Source: Flavobacteriales bacterium (GTDB lineage: Bacteria > Bacteroidota > Bacteroidia > CAIKAF01). From it: a DNA stretch of 63,280 nucleotides. Both the position numbers and the translations under genes were made by a program. The notes under the pieces were generated by a model that made no database searches, was not told the origin of the DNA, and worked only from the letters and a program-made list of their open reading frames with translations. The DNA lies in the NCBI GenBank assembly GCA_025055575.1, contig JANWWP010000029.1:1-63280 (forward strand), given 5' to 3'. Below, piece after piece: positions 24,395-33,585 of the stretch. The stretch's first letter is position 1, and the number at the start of each line of letters is the position of its first letter.

Positions 24395-26237
24395 ATCCGG
24401 CGTCGTCCGCTACACGGAAGACAACATCCGCACGCTAGAATGGCACGAACACATCCGGCTGAGGCCTGGCATGTATATTGGAAAAACCGGGGATGGTTCG
24501 GCCCAGGACGATGGTATTTACATTTTGCTGAAAGAAGTGATTGACAATGCTGTGGACGAGCACGTGATGGGGTTTGGCAAGGACATCCGCATCGAGATTC
24601 AGGAAGGCCGGGTGCGGGTGCGGGATTACGGCCGCGGCATTCCCCTGGGGAAGCTGGTGGATTGTGTGGCCCGCATCAACACCGGCGCCAAATATGACAG
24701 CGAAGCCTTTAAAAAAGCAGTAGGCCTCAATGGCGTGGGTACCAAAGCCGTGAACGCCCTGTCTCTGGAATTTTGCATCACTTCTTTTCGGGAAGGCCAG
24801 GCCAAAACCGCCCGGTTTTGCCGAGGAAAACTGATTCAGGAAACTCCGCCCGAGCCCTCGGCCGAATCCTCCGGAACGCTGGTGGAGTTTCTTCCGGATG
24901 ATCAGATTTTTCCCCATTTCAAGTTCAGGAAAGAATACCTGGAACGCCTTTTGCGCTTCTATGCCTGGCTGAATCCGGGCCTCACTTTGTGGCTCAACGG
25001 GGAATCCTTTCGTTCGGATCATGGTTTGCTGGACCTTTTAAAGGCCCATTTGGCCGAAGAGGATCTGCTCTATCCGGTGGTGCACCTGCGGGGTCGGGAT
25101 GTGGAAGTGGCTTTCACCCACACACATCGTTCCGGAGAAGAATACTACAGCTTCGTCAACGGCCAGTTTACGCCTCAGGGGGGCACCCATCAGGCGGCTT
25201 TTAAAGAAGCTTTGGTGCGCACGGTGAACAATTTTTTCAAGAAAGACTTCGAGCCCTCCGATGTGCGCAGTGGCATCGTGGCCGCGATAGCCGTGAAGGT
25301 GGTGGAACCCGTGTTTGAAAGCCAGACAAAAACCAAACTTGGCAGCACACACATGTCTCCGGAGGGCGCCACCATCCGCAGTTATATCGGAGATTTCCTG
25401 AAAAATGAGCTGGACAACCTGTTGCATCGCCAAAAAAATGTAGCTGAAGCTTTGCAGCAAAAAATCACGGAAAACGAAAAAGTTCGAAAAGAAATTGCGG
25501 GCATAAAAAAACTTGCGCGGGAGCGTGCAAAGCGCAGCGCCATTCACAACAAAAAACTACGCGATTGCAAAATTCACTACAACAGCCAGCATGAACGCCG
25601 CTTCGAAACCACTCTTTTCATCACCGAAGGCGACTCGGCCAGCGGCTCCATCACCAAAGCCCGGGACGTGGCCACCCAAGCCGTGTTTTCCCTGAAGGGG
25701 AAACCCTTGAACGTGTTTGGACTCAACAAAAAAGTGGTGTATGAAAATGAGGAATTTAATCTGTTGATCAGCGCTTTAAACATTGAGGAGGGGCTAGAAG
25801 GCCTTCGCTACAACAACATCGTTCTGGCCACCGATGCCGACGTGGACGGCATGCACATCCGCCTGCTGCTCATTACTTTTTTCCTTCAATTTTATCCTGA
25901 ACTTGTCCGTGCGCACCATTTGTATATTTTGCAAACGCCGCTGTTCAGGGTGCGCAACAAAAAAGAAACCCGCTACTGCTACACAGAGGAAGAACGCCTG
26001 AGAGCCTTGCGGCAACTGGGTCCCAATCCGGAAATCACGCGCTTCAAAGGACTCGGCGAAATCAGTCCGGATGAGTTTCGCCGGTTTATTGGTCCGGATA
26101 TGCGCCTGGAGCCGGTGGCCCCTGGCACAGACAGCACCATTCGTCAGCTTCTGGAATTTTATATGGGTAAAAACACTCCTGCCCGCCAGGAATTTATTAT
26201 TGAGAATCTGCGGGTGGATAGCCTGGCGGCTTCTTAG
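24372..26237 (+). CDS. parE: DNA topoisomerase IV subunit B
   Basis: The ATPase subunit of a type IIA topoisomerase that decatenates chromosomes. A GHKL ATPase domain ([31 protein letters not shown]) is followed by a transducer region. The Toprim motifs [11 protein letters not shown] and [13 protein letters not shown] come next. It is 621 residues, short like ParE and unlike GyrB. I chose ATG 24372; a frame from 24330 would lie further inside purN. The subunit A gene (parC), often adjacent in this phylum, is not here; a CoA-transferase gene follows. Confidence 0.93.
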   Translation: MLPQATPESGVVRYTEDNIRTLEWHEHIRLRPGMYIGKTGDGSAQDDGIYILLKEVIDNAVDEHVMGFGKDIRIEIQEGRVRVRDYGRGIPLGKLVDCVARINTGAKYDSEAFKKAVGLNGVGTKAVNALSLEFCITSFREGQAKTARFCRGKLIQETPPEPSAESSGTLVEFLPDDQIFPHFKFRKEYLERLLRFYAWLNPGLTLWLNGESFRSDHGLLDLLKAHLAEEDLLYPVVHLRGRDVEVAFTHTHRSGEEYYSFVNGQFTPQGGTHQAAFKEALVRTVNNFFKKDFEPSDVRSGIVAAIAVKVVEPVFESQTKTKLGSTHMSPEGATIRSYIGDFLKNELDNLLHRQKNVAEALQQKITENEKVRKEIAGIKKLARERAKRSAIHNKKLRDCKIHYNSQHERRFETTLFITEGDSASGSITKARDVATQAVFSLKGKPLNVFGLNKKVVYENEEFNLLISALNIEEGLEGLRYNNIVLATDADVDGMHIRLLLITFFLQFYPELVRAHHLYILQTPLFRVRNKKETRYCYTEEERLRALRQLGPNPEITRFKGLGEISPDEFRRFIGPDMRLEPVAPGTDSTIRQLLEFYMGKNTPARQEFIIENLRVDSLAAS

Positions 26238-26241
26238 ATTT

Positions 26242-26253
26242 TTTGGGCCCAAA
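26242..26253. repeat. 12-base palindrome after parE
   Basis: TTTGGGCCCAAA, a perfect palindrome five bases after the parE stop codon. Function not recognised; there is no loop, so it is not a standard terminator. Confidence 0.35.
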
Positions 26254-26442
26254 CTGGTAAAAAGCAGTACCGGTAGTTTGTGCATAAATCCCTGCAAATT
26301 TTTCTTTAAATATTGGCTTAGAATGTGTGGCGCACATCTTATTCCGGTCTGTGGTTAAAAACCAAAGCTTTGTTGTTTTGGGACAACCTGTACATTTTGC
26401 CCTCCGCTTTGCACTTTTGCAAAAAATCCAGAATTTTTGAAC

Positions 26443-27159
26443 ATGAATCCGAAGGTTTTTCCTGACGCCGATTCTGCCATTGCAGATATTGAGGACGGCA
26501 TGACGCTCATGGTGGGAGGCTTTGGCCTGTGCGGAATACCCGAAAACCTGATTGCTGCCCTGGCCCGCAAAGGGGTCAAAAATCTCACCTGCATCAGCAA
26601 TAATGCCGGGGTGGACAATTTTGGCCTGGGCATTCTCTTGGCCCAACGTCAGATAAAAAAAATGATTTCCTCTTATGTGGGCGAAAACGATGAATTTGAA
26701 CGACAAATGCTGTCCGGCGAACTGGAAGTGGATCTGATACCCCAGGGCACCTTAGCCACACGGTGCATGATGGCCGGTTATGGTATCCCGGCCTTTTTCA
26801 CGCCGGCGGGTGTGGACACCGAAGTGGCGGAAGGAAAGGAAATTCGTGAATTCAACGGAAAACGCTACCTCATGGAATTTGCTTTTGAAGCGGATTTTGC
26901 CCTGGTGAAGGCCTGGAAAGGCGACCCTGCGGGCAATCTGATATTCCGGGCTGCAGCGCGCAATTTCAATATGCCCATGGCCATGGGCGGAAAAATCACC
27001 ATTGCGGAGGTGGAAGAACTGGTACCTTTAGGCGCCCTGGATCCGAACCAGATCCATGTTCCGGGCATTTATGTTCACCGGATACTACAAGGCGCTCATT
27101 ATGAAAAACGCATCGAACAGCGCACCGTGCGCCCGCGCCCCAAAAATCCTGCCGGCTGA
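26443..27159 (+). CDS. scoA: CoA transferase subunit A (succinyl-CoA:3-ketoacid type)
   Basis: Subunit A of a two-subunit CoA transferase that passes CoA from succinyl-CoA to acetoacetate. Family motifs are [46 protein letters not shown] and [19 protein letters not shown] chose ATG 26443; a TTG lies six bases upstream. The catalytic Glu sits in subunit B, whose gene usually follows at once. Here a UbiA gene follows 32 bases later, so the partner must be elsewhere or missing. Confidence 0.9.
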   Translation: MNPKVFPDADSAIADIEDGMTLMVGGFGLCGIPENLIAALARKGVKNLTCISNNAGVDNFGLGILLAQRQIKKMISSYVGENDEFERQMLSGELEVDLIPQGTLATRCMMAGYGIPAFFTPAGVDTEVAEGKEIREFNGKRYLMEFAFEADFALVKAWKGDPAGNLIFRAAARNFNMPMAMGGKITIAEVEELVPLGALDPNQIHVPGIYVHRILQGAHYEKRIEQRTVRPRPKNPAG

Positions 27160-27191
27160 ACAAAGCTTCTGCCTGAATTAAGGTTTCTGTT

Positions 27192-28094
27192 ATGCACCGC
27201 ATCCCCTTTCTAGGTCTCTTGCGTCTTCTGCGTGTCCGACAATGGACCAAGAATCTTTTCCTATTCCTGCCGGTCTTCTTCGCCGGAAAACTGTTTGATA
27301 CCCGGATTGATGTTCAGGTTTTGCTGGGTTTTCTGGCTTTTTGCATGGCGGCTTCTGCGGTGTATGCCTGGAACGATCTGCGCGATGCCGAACAAGACAA
27401 ACTGCACCCCGAAAAAAAAAACCGACCTATTCCGGCCGGCCAGGTTCAGCCGGCCGAAGCACTTGGATTAGCTGGCATTCTGGGGTCTTTGGCTCTTTTT
27501 CTGGCATGGAAAATCTCGGAAACCTTTTTAGGACTGCTGGGGTTGTATTTGGTGCAGAATCTCTTGTATAGTTGGCGCCTCAAGCACATTCCCATCGTGG
27601 ACGTGAGTCTGGTCAGCCTGGGTTTTGTGCTTCGGATTTTAAGCGGCGGCGTGCTCGCGGACATCACGGTTTCCAACTGGATTGTTCTTATGACTTTCCT
27701 TTTAGCTTTGTTTTTGGGATTTGCCAAAAGACGCGACGACGTGATGCTCTCGCTGGATAAAAAGCAGCCCACCCGGCGTGTGGTGGACGGATACAATCTG
27801 GAGTTTCTGAATATGAGCATGGTTTTCTCGGCCGGCATTGTGGTGGTATCCTACATCATGTATTGCCTGAGCAGCGAAGTGGTGGACCATTGGCAAACCG
27901 ACCAGTTGTATTTGACCGTCTTTCCGGTGTTGCTGGGTATGCTGCGCTATCTGCAACTGACCCTTGTGAAAAATAAAACAACCGATCCCACCCGCGTTTT
28001 ATTAAAAGATGTTTTCATACAAATCACCATCGGCCTGTGGGTGGTGATGTTTTATCTGATCATTTATCATAAAAAGTTTTTTCAGATTTCCTGA
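27192..28094 (+). CDS. UbiA-family prenyltransferase, likely polyprenyl-phosphate phosphoribosyltransferase (DPPR synthase-like)
   Basis: A 300-residue membrane protein with eight to nine predicted helices. The first Asp-rich motif NDLRDAEQD (residues 61-69) is followed by KLHPEKKNRPIPAG. The second loop contains FAKRRDDVM. The start RLLRVRQWTKNLFLFLP and these loops match decaprenyl-phosphate phosphoribosyltransferase (Rv3806c type), which joins phosphoribose to a polyprenyl phosphate. The DprE1-like oxidase gene begins two bases after its stop, which strongly supports this over a quinone or haem prenyltransferase. Confidence 0.82.
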   Translation: MHRIPFLGLLRLLRVRQWTKNLFLFLPVFFAGKLFDTRIDVQVLLGFLAFCMAASAVYAWNDLRDAEQDKLHPEKKNRPIPAGQVQPAEALGLAGILGSLALFLAWKISETFLGLLGLYLVQNLLYSWRLKHIPIVDVSLVSLGFVLRILSGGVLADITVSNWIVLMTFLLALFLGFAKRRDDVMLSLDKKQPTRRVVDGYNLEFLNMSMVFSAGIVVVSYIMYCLSSEVVDHWQTDQLYLTVFPVLLGMLRYLQLTLVKNKTTDPTRVLLKDVFIQITIGLWVVMFYLIIYHKKFFQIS

Positions 28095-28096
28095 AC

Positions 28097-29503
28097 GTGG
28101 GCCTTCATCCCGCTGAGCAATCCAACAGAGACAGGGCCCTATTGAGCGGGTGGGGTCAATATCCACGGGTGAAGGCCCGTGTGTTGAAACCGGCCGACCC
28201 GGAAGAAGCAGAATCTTTGTTGGCTTCTTACTCGGGTCTGATTGCCAGGGGCTTGGGGCGGTCTTATGGAGATGCGTCCCTGGCTCCCGTGGTGCTGGAC
28301 ACCACACGCCTTTCCCGGCTGCTGGAATTTGATCCGCTGTCGGGAATACTCACGGCAGAAGCGGGTCTCAGCCTGGACGCGCTCTTAAGGTGGTCGGTGC
28401 CGAGGGGTTGGTTTCTACCGGTGGTACCCGGCACCAAATTCGTTACCCTCGGCGGCGCGGTAGCGTCCGATATTCATGGGAAAAACCACCATGTGGATGG
28501 CTCTTTCAGCCGGCATGTGGAAGAATTGGACTTGCTGACTTCCCCCGGGAAATGGGTCCGCTGCAGCCGCCAGGAAAATCCCCGTCTTTTTGAAGCCACG
28601 GCCGGGGGCATGGGCCTCACCGGCCTGATTGGCCGCGTGCGCCTCCGTTTAAGAAAAATTGAAACGGCTTTCATTAAAAAAACCACTTACCGCGCGTCTG
28701 ATCTGGAAGCCATATTAAACCTTTTTGAAGCCCACGCTTCCGACACTTACTCTGTGGCCTGGATAGATTGTCTAGCCCGTGGACGCCACTTAGGCAGAAG
28801 CCTCCTATTCACCGGCGAACATGCGCTGTGGGAGGATTTACCGACGCCCTTGCGTCGGCAGGCCCTGCAACCTCACAAAAATCCCAGGCTGCGCGTCCCT
28901 ATTTACTTTCCCTCGGCCACGCTTAACCCGTGGACCGTTCGATGGTTTAATACCATTTACTATCATCTGGCCGACAAGCACTTGCGCACCCGCTTCGTGC
29001 ACTATGACCCCTTCTTTTTTCCGCTGGACAGTGTGATGGACTGGAACAGAATTTACGGCCGCCAGGGGTTCCTGCAATATCAGTTTGTAATTCCGGAAAG
29101 TCACGGACGCCCGGTATTAAGCAAGATTCTGGAGCGCATCAGCGCCTCGGGGCTGGGGTCTTTTCTAGCCGTTCTCAAGCTGTTCGGGCATGAAGAAAAT
29201 TCCTTTCTGGGGTTCCCCTTCCGGGGCTACACATTGGCGTTGGATTTTCCCAGAACCCCCCGCCTGGAGAAGCTTTTAACCGCATTGGATGAGCTTGTAA
29301 TCGGCGCGGGCGGCAGGATATATCTCACCAAAGATGCCCGTTTGAAAAACTCCGATTTTCAAATTCAATATCCGCAAGCGGAAGCCTTCAAATCCCTCAA
29401 AAAAAACTGGGATCCTGAGAACCGCTGGGTCTCTTGTATGTCGGCCCGATTGGGACTGGCTGGTCCACCAGAACTTTGTGTACCATGTTTACAGGCATCA
29501 TAG
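28097..29503 (+). CDS. DprE1-like FAD oxidoreductase (decaprenylphosphoryl-ribose 2'-oxidase type)
   Basis: In mycobacteria DprE1 oxidises polyprenylphosphoryl-ribose at C2', the first half of making the arabinofuranose donor. This 468-residue protein aligns by eye along its length: IARGLGRSYGDA, VPGTKFVTLGGAVASDIHGKNHH (His132 of the FAD/substrate site), NRIYGRQGFLQYQFVIP and GGRIYLTKDARL (Lys412, matching Lys418). The benzothiazinone-reactive Cys387 of M. tuberculosis corresponds to Ala381. Start GTG 28097 lies two bases after the UbiA stop; a TTG at 28142 is an alternative. It overlaps riboflavin synthase by 19 bases. The reductase partner DprE2 is not in the window. Confidence 0.82.
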   Translation: MGLHPAEQSNRDRALLSGWGQYPRVKARVLKPADPEEAESLLASYSGLIARGLGRSYGDASLAPVVLDTTRLSRLLEFDPLSGILTAEAGLSLDALLRWSVPRGWFLPVVPGTKFVTLGGAVASDIHGKNHHVDGSFSRHVEELDLLTSPGKWVRCSRQENPRLFEATAGGMGLTGLIGRVRLRLRKIETAFIKKTTYRASDLEAILNLFEAHASDTYSVAWIDCLARGRHLGRSLLFTGEHALWEDLPTPLRRQALQPHKNPRLRVPIYFPSATLNPWTVRWFNTIYYHLADKHLRTRFVHYDPFFFPLDSVMDWNRIYGRQGFLQYQFVIPESHGRPVLSKILERISASGLGSFLAVLKLFGHEENSFLGFPFRGYTLALDFPRTPRLEKLLTALDELVIGAGGRIYLTKDARLKNSDFQIQYPQAEAFKSLKKNWDPENRWVSCMSARLGLAGPPELCVPCLQAS

Positions 29504-30084
29504 AAACAAGCGCCCTCTTGGAAAAAAGGGAAATAATGGATGGCCATCATCGCTTATGGTTGCGCAGTCCGATTGCTTCAGAACTGCGAATAGACCAAAG
29601 TGTATCCCACGACGGGTGCTGCCTCACGGTGGATGCCCTGGAACCCCCATTGTACCGGGTTACTGTGATTGAGGAAACCTTGAAAAAAACGACGATTGGC
29701 TTTTGGACGCCGGGTTATGAAGTCAACCTGGAAAGAGCGCTGGCCTGGGGCGGCCGGTTGGATGGTCATTGGGTGCAAGGCCACGTGGATGCCCGGGGAA
29801 TTTGCCAAGAATTGAGGCCACTGCAAGGCTCTTGGGAATTACGTGTGGGTTTTGAACCGGCCCCCGACCGCATTGTCATTACCAAAGGTTCCATTGCGGT
29901 GAACGGCGTGAGCCTCACGGTGGTGGAAGCCGGAAAAGATTTTTTTACGGTGCATTTAATCCCCTACACTTTCGAACACACCAACCTGAAATTTCTGGAA
30001 CCCGGGAAGGCCGTCAATGTGGAATTTGATGTTTTGGGTAAGTACGTAATGGCTTGCCTGAGCCGGATGCAAGGGCTGGATTAA
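29485..30084 (+). CDS. ribE: Riboflavin synthase
   Basis: The enzyme dismutates two 6,7-dimethyl-8-ribityllumazines into riboflavin. ATG 29485 gives the diagnostic start MFTGIIE. Two lumazine-binding repeats follow; the second contains KGSIAVNGVSLTVVE and ends FDVLGKYV. Total 199 residues, normal. It overlaps the DprE1-like gene by 19 bases and ends six bases before the convergent carbonic anhydrase gene. Confidence 0.96.
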   Translation: MFTGIIETSALLEKREIMDGHHRLWLRSPIASELRIDQSVSHDGCCLTVDALEPPLYRVTVIEETLKKTTIGFWTPGYEVNLERALAWGGRLDGHWVQGHVDARGICQELRPLQGSWELRVGFEPAPDRIVITKGSIAVNGVSLTVVEAGKDFFTVHLIPYTFEHTNLKFLEPGKAVNVEFDVLGKYVMACLSRMQGLD

Positions 30085-30090
30085 TCTGTG

Positions 30091-30654
30091 CTATCCACCC
30101 CCTTTTCCGGTTGGCTTTGGGTCATTTTCGGTAGGTTCCGGATGAGAAAACCAGGAACTGTACAGCAGATAGTTGCGGGCTATACGTTGCACTTCACCTT
30201 CAAACAGCTCCGGCGTAATGTCTTTTACCTTTCGACCGGGCACGCCGGCATACACACTGCCTTTTTCCACGCGCGTGCCTTCGAGAATTACACAGCCGGC
30301 TGCTATCAACGATCCGCTTTCGATATAGGCCTTGTCCATCACGATGGCACCCATACCGATGAGCACATTGTCTTCAATGGTGCACCCATGCACAATGGCC
30401 CGATGCCCGATGGAGACATTATGACCAATCTCCGTGGCGGCCCTTTGATAGGTGCCATGAATTACTGCGCCATCCTGAATATTTACAAAGTTGCCCATAC
30501 GGATGTAATGGACATCCCCCCGCACCACGCATTGGAACCAAAAACTGCAACCTTCCCCGCACACCACGTCCCCCACTAAGGTGGCATTAGGCGCCAGAAA
30601 ACAGCCCGGACCCAACTGAGGGTACTTCCCGCGAACAGGTAAAATGAGAGCCAT
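30091..30654 (-). CDS. Gamma-class carbonic anhydrase family protein
   Basis: A left-handed beta-helix protein of hexapeptide repeats. The three zinc ligands expected for gamma carbonic anhydrases are present at His66, His84 and His89 (VIHGTY, IGHRAIVHGC), and Arg45-Asp47 in VVRGDVHYIR matches the conserved pair. Many relatives are annotated acyltransferases, but the His triad favours carbonic anhydrase. It diverges from comF across a short region with the palindrome TGTAAATTTACA. Confidence 0.88.
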   Translation of the reverse strand: MALILPVRGKYPQLGPGCFLAPNATLVGDVVCGEGCSFWFQCVVRGDVHYIRMGNFVNIQDGAVIHGTYQRAATEIGHNVSIGHRAIVHGCTIEDNVLIGMGAIVMDKAYIESGSLIAAGCVILEGTRVEKGSVYAGVPGRKVKDITPELFEGEVQRIARNYLLYSSWFSHPEPTENDPKPTGKGGG

Positions 30655-30685
30655 AATGACGACAAAAAAATGAATGTGAAAACCT

Positions 30686-30697
30686 TGTAAATTTACA
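30686..30697. promoter_or_regulatory. 12-base palindrome in the gamma-CA / comF divergent promoter region
   Basis: TGTAAATTTACA lies between the two divergent starts (30654 minus, 30740 plus). Within it TAAATTTA differs from the -7 box TAnnTTTG by one base on each strand. It could be a dimeric regulator site or a paired promoter. Confidence 0.4.
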
Positions 30698-30739
30698 CAT
30701 TCGAGTCACGAAAGTCTTCATCTCCAATCAATTTTGAAA

Positions 30740-31438
30740 ATGAAACTTCCCGCGCCGGTGAGTGATGTGCTGGAATTGGTTTTTCCGCGCTTATGCGTGG
30801 TGTGTGAAGGAGCGCTGCTGGCGGAGGAAAACCATGTGTGCATGACCTGCCTGAACCTGATGCCGCGATTTTCTGCACGTGAAGAAGAAAGAAAAGCCGT
30901 CGAAAAACTCTTCTATGCCCGGCTGCCCTTTGAATTCATTGTGGCCTATTTTGCTTTTGATAAAAAGGCCCGTGTTCAAAGGCTCATGCACGCCATAAAA
31001 TACCGCGAAAATCCCGAACTGGCGCGTTGGGTGGGCCGTTTGCTTGGTCATCAAATGCTTGAAGAACAGAATGAGTGGCCTGTGGATTGGATTGTTCCGG
31101 TGCCGCTCCACCCCAGAAAACTTCGCCAAAGGGGCTATAACCAAAGCGCCTGGTTTGCCAGAGGCCTTGCGGAGGTGCTCCATAAGCCCGTTCGGGAAGA
31201 GGCAGCGCAGCGCGTGGTGAACACAAGGTCGCAAACCGGAATGAACAAAACCCGGCGGTGGGAAAATGTGAAGGAGGCATTTTCCTGTCCCACGTCTCTG
31301 GAAGGTTTAAAGATTCTGCTGGTGGATGACGTGCTCACCACGGGGGCCACGCTGGAAGCCTGTGGTAAGGCCTTGGTGAAAGCCGGCGCCACCGCTGTGA
31401 GTGTGGCCGTCATGGCTTCCGCCTTCGGCCATGATTAA
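30740..31438 (+). CDS. comF: ComF family phosphoribosyltransferase-like protein
   Basis: ComF-type proteins assist DNA uptake in naturally competent bacteria, though many are of unknown role. A four-Cys zinc motif (Cys19, 22, 34, 37) opens the protein. The C-terminal PRPP-binding motif LLVDDVLTTGATLEACG completes the family pattern, with the middle motif PVPLHPRKLRQRGYNQS. I chose ATG 30740; a TTG lies six bases before it. It is 20 bases upstream of the sulfoxide reductase gene. Confidence 0.9.
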   Translation: MKLPAPVSDVLELVFPRLCVVCEGALLAEENHVCMTCLNLMPRFSAREEERKAVEKLFYARLPFEFIVAYFAFDKKARVQRLMHAIKYRENPELARWVGRLLGHQMLEEQNEWPVDWIVPVPLHPRKLRQRGYNQSAWFARGLAEVLHKPVREEAAQRVVNTRSQTGMNKTRRWENVKEAFSCPTSLEGLKILLVDDVLTTGATLEACGKALVKAGATAVSVAVMASAFGHD

Positions 31439-31445
31439 AGCACCT

Positions 31446-31453
31446 TAGCTTTG
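31446..31453 (+). promoter_or_regulatory. Putative -7 box for the sulfoxide reductase gene, near-leaderless
   Basis: TAGCTTTG, four bases before the GTG at 31458, the same spacing as for the DUF4293 gene. Confidence 0.45.
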
Positions 31454-31457
31454 TGGT

Positions 31458-31937
31458 GTGATCAAAGAGGAAAAACAGCGGGTGTACAGGGAGCTGCTGC
31501 ATCAATGGCAAGGATTGGCTTCAGAAGAAAACGACAGGATAGCCCTCCTGGCCAACACCGCGGCTTTGTTGCACCATACGCTCAAAACGCACTGGACGGG
31601 TTTTTATTTGGTGAAAGATTCTTTTTTGATCTTAGGTCCTTTCCAGGGTCCAGTGGCCTGTTCAAGAATTCCGAAAGGCCGAGGCGTCTGCGGTCAAGCC
31701 TGGGCCGATGGAAAATCGCTCGTGGTGGCCGATGTGCATTCCTGGCCCGGCCATATTGCCTGCAGTCCTTATTCGAATTCTGAAATCGTGGTGCCGGTGT
31801 GTTCCTGGAATTATGTCGTGAAAGCAGTTCTGGATGTGGACAGCACGGATTTCGGGGCTTTTGATGAAGTGGACAGGCAGGGTTTGGAAACAATCATGCG
31901 AGAGCTGGGGAATGTATGGGATCGGCTTTCGGCTTAA
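31458..31937 (+). CDS. msrC: Free methionine-R-sulfoxide reductase (GAF domain)
   Basis: The enzyme reduces free Met-R-sulfoxide using a GAF-fold active site. Cys68, Cys78 and Cys102 have the same spacing (10 and 24 residues) as the three catalytic cysteines of E. coli fRMsr. The motifs GPFQGPVACSRIPKGRGVCG and HIACSPYSNSEIVVPV are near-identical to the family. It starts with GTG 31458 and overlaps the next gene by 22 bases. Confidence 0.93.
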   Translation: MIKEEKQRVYRELLHQWQGLASEENDRIALLANTAALLHHTLKTHWTGFYLVKDSFLILGPFQGPVACSRIPKGRGVCGQAWADGKSLVVADVHSWPGHIACSPYSNSEIVVPVCSWNYVVKAVLDVDSTDFGAFDEVDRQGLETIMRELGNVWDRLSA

Positions 31938-33583
31938 ATTATTGGATCGGGAGCCTTGTGCTTTTTGGCCTGGGATGGGGTTGTGCCCGGGTGGTGCCCC
32001 TGAGCGGGGGCGATACCGATGTGCTGCCTCCAAGGCCAGTTAAATACCAGCCCGATTCTGCCACACGGTTATTTAACCAAAAAAAAATCCGGATCCGCTT
32101 TAATGAATACATTCAACTCCGCGACCCCACACGTGAGATTCTCGTGTCCCCCCCGCTGAATGGAAACCTCTCTTGTCAGGTCCAGGGGAAATGGCTTACC
32201 ATCCGGCTTCCGGAAGAATCCTTACGATCTGCCACCACATATCTGATTCAATTTGGAAATGCCATAGCCGATATCACGGAGGGCAATGTATTGAAAGATT
32301 TCTATTATGTATTTACCACCGGGACGGATCTTGACAGCGGCGCCTTTTCAGGGACTGTATTTAGCTTGCCGGAAGGCCAGCCACAAAAAGATATGCGCGT
32401 GGCTTTGTATCCCGACACCCTGCCAGATTCCCTCCTGCTTCTAAAACCTCCATTATATTTTGCCCAATGTAATGATCAGGGGCGTTTTTCGTTCCGGTTT
32501 ATCCATCCCGGGAAATATAAAGTAGGCGCTCTGGGCGAAGAAAATAACAACCTCGTGTACGACAGACCCGGCGAACGCATTGCCTTTCACCCCCGCCCCA
32601 TTGAAATAACCAGCGCCACGCCCCCTCTGGATTTGGTGGCTTTTCGGGAAAAACCCCGGCGCCTCACGCCCGACTTCCTGGTGTATGAAAAAGCTGGCAG
32701 GGTTTCACTTCCATTTTGGCCAGGATTGAAAGTAGAACCGATCCGGACAGAATACGCGGACAGCCTTTTTTTTCGAACTTGTCTCAACGATCGGGAAGAC
32801 AGCCTCATTCTTTTTTTTCGGGAACCTCCCGTGCCCAGCAAATTAAGCTGGCTGGTGGAATATCCCGGAAAATTCGCTCCGGATACCTTGGTGCTGGTTA
32901 CAAAATTTCCAAAAAAAACGGCCGCCAAAACAGGGCGCTCCGCCAGTGGCTACATGCCCAGCCTGATCTCAAAATACAGTGGCAACGTAAACTTTAAAGA
33001 ACCCTTGCAAATTCAATTTTCCGAACCTGTTTTGGCTTTTGATAGCGCTCGAATAGGGCTTCTTCAGGCCGGAAAAAACCTTCGCGATTTCAAGCTCGCT
33101 AAGGCCGATAGCGCAGGATTGGTTTGGCACATCACCACCGATTTAAAACCGGAAACAGAATATCGCCTTGTATTCGGAAGGGGGGCTTTTATTTCTTTAA
33201 ATGCTCAGGTTTCAGATTCTGTGGCCATGGACTTTAAAACCTTGGCTTCAGCAGCTTTCAGCGACATTTTCGCCGGGATTAAGGACAGCCTGTATGCTGG
33301 CGGAGCTGTGGTTGTGGAACTGTTGGACGAAAAAATGCGCCGCATCAGACCGCGGCTCACCACGCAGGAAGGGCAGGTCAGTGGCTTTCGCGACCTTCCG
33401 GCTGGCCGCTACCGTCTGCGCTTTATTTATGACCGCAACCGAAATGGCCTGTGGGATACAGGGGATTTTCGTTTGAAAGTCCAGCCCGAAGAAATCATAC
33501 TACTTTCGCAAACCATTGAACTTCGACCAGGTCTGTCCCAAAAAATTATCTGGAATCCTCACGAAAAAAGAATGAAACTCTAA
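31916..33583 (+). CDS. Ig-like domain lipoprotein
   Basis: A 555-residue surface or periplasmic lipoprotein. A short signal ends at a Cys in LGLGWGC (about residue 23), followed by a PLSGGDTDVLPP linker typical of Bacteroidetes SbsA-type Ig-like lipoproteins. The first Ig-like region (about 40-112) contains IRIRFNEYIQL and TTYLIQFGNAIADITEGN. A carboxypeptidase-regulatory-like segment and further beta-rich modules follow. Function is unknown. It overlaps the sulfoxide reductase gene by 22 bases and ends two bases before the Fe-ADH gene. Confidence 0.75.
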   Translation: MGSAFGLNYWIGSLVLFGLGWGCARVVPLSGGDTDVLPPRPVKYQPDSATRLFNQKKIRIRFNEYIQLRDPTREILVSPPLNGNLSCQVQGKWLTIRLPEESLRSATTYLIQFGNAIADITEGNVLKDFYYVFTTGTDLDSGAFSGTVFSLPEGQPQKDMRVALYPDTLPDSLLLLKPPLYFAQCNDQGRFSFRFIHPGKYKVGALGEENNNLVYDRPGERIAFHPRPIEITSATPPLDLVAFREKPRRLTPDFLVYEKAGRVSLPFWPGLKVEPIRTEYADSLFFRTCLNDREDSLILFFREPPVPSKLSWLVEYPGKFAPDTLVLVTKFPKKTAAKTGRSASGYMPSLISKYSGNVNFKEPLQIQFSEPVLAFDSARIGLLQAGKNLRDFKLAKADSAGLVWHITTDLKPETEYRLVFGRGAFISLNAQVSDSVAMDFKTLASAAFSDIFAGIKDSLYAGGAVVVELLDEKMRRIRPRLTTQEGQVSGFRDLPAGRYRLRFIYDRNRNGLWDTGDFRLKVQPEEIILLSQTIELRPGLSQKIIWNPHEKRMKL

Positions 33584-33585
33584 CC

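Noticed and set aside
24435-25547. Minus-strand open frames opposite parE
   Set aside because: Antisense to a highly conserved gene with no motifs of their own.
30088-30579. Plus-strand open frame of 163 codons opposite the gamma carbonic anhydrase gene
   Set aside because: The carbonic anhydrase frame has the His triad; the opposite frame is His- and Thr-rich shadow sequence.
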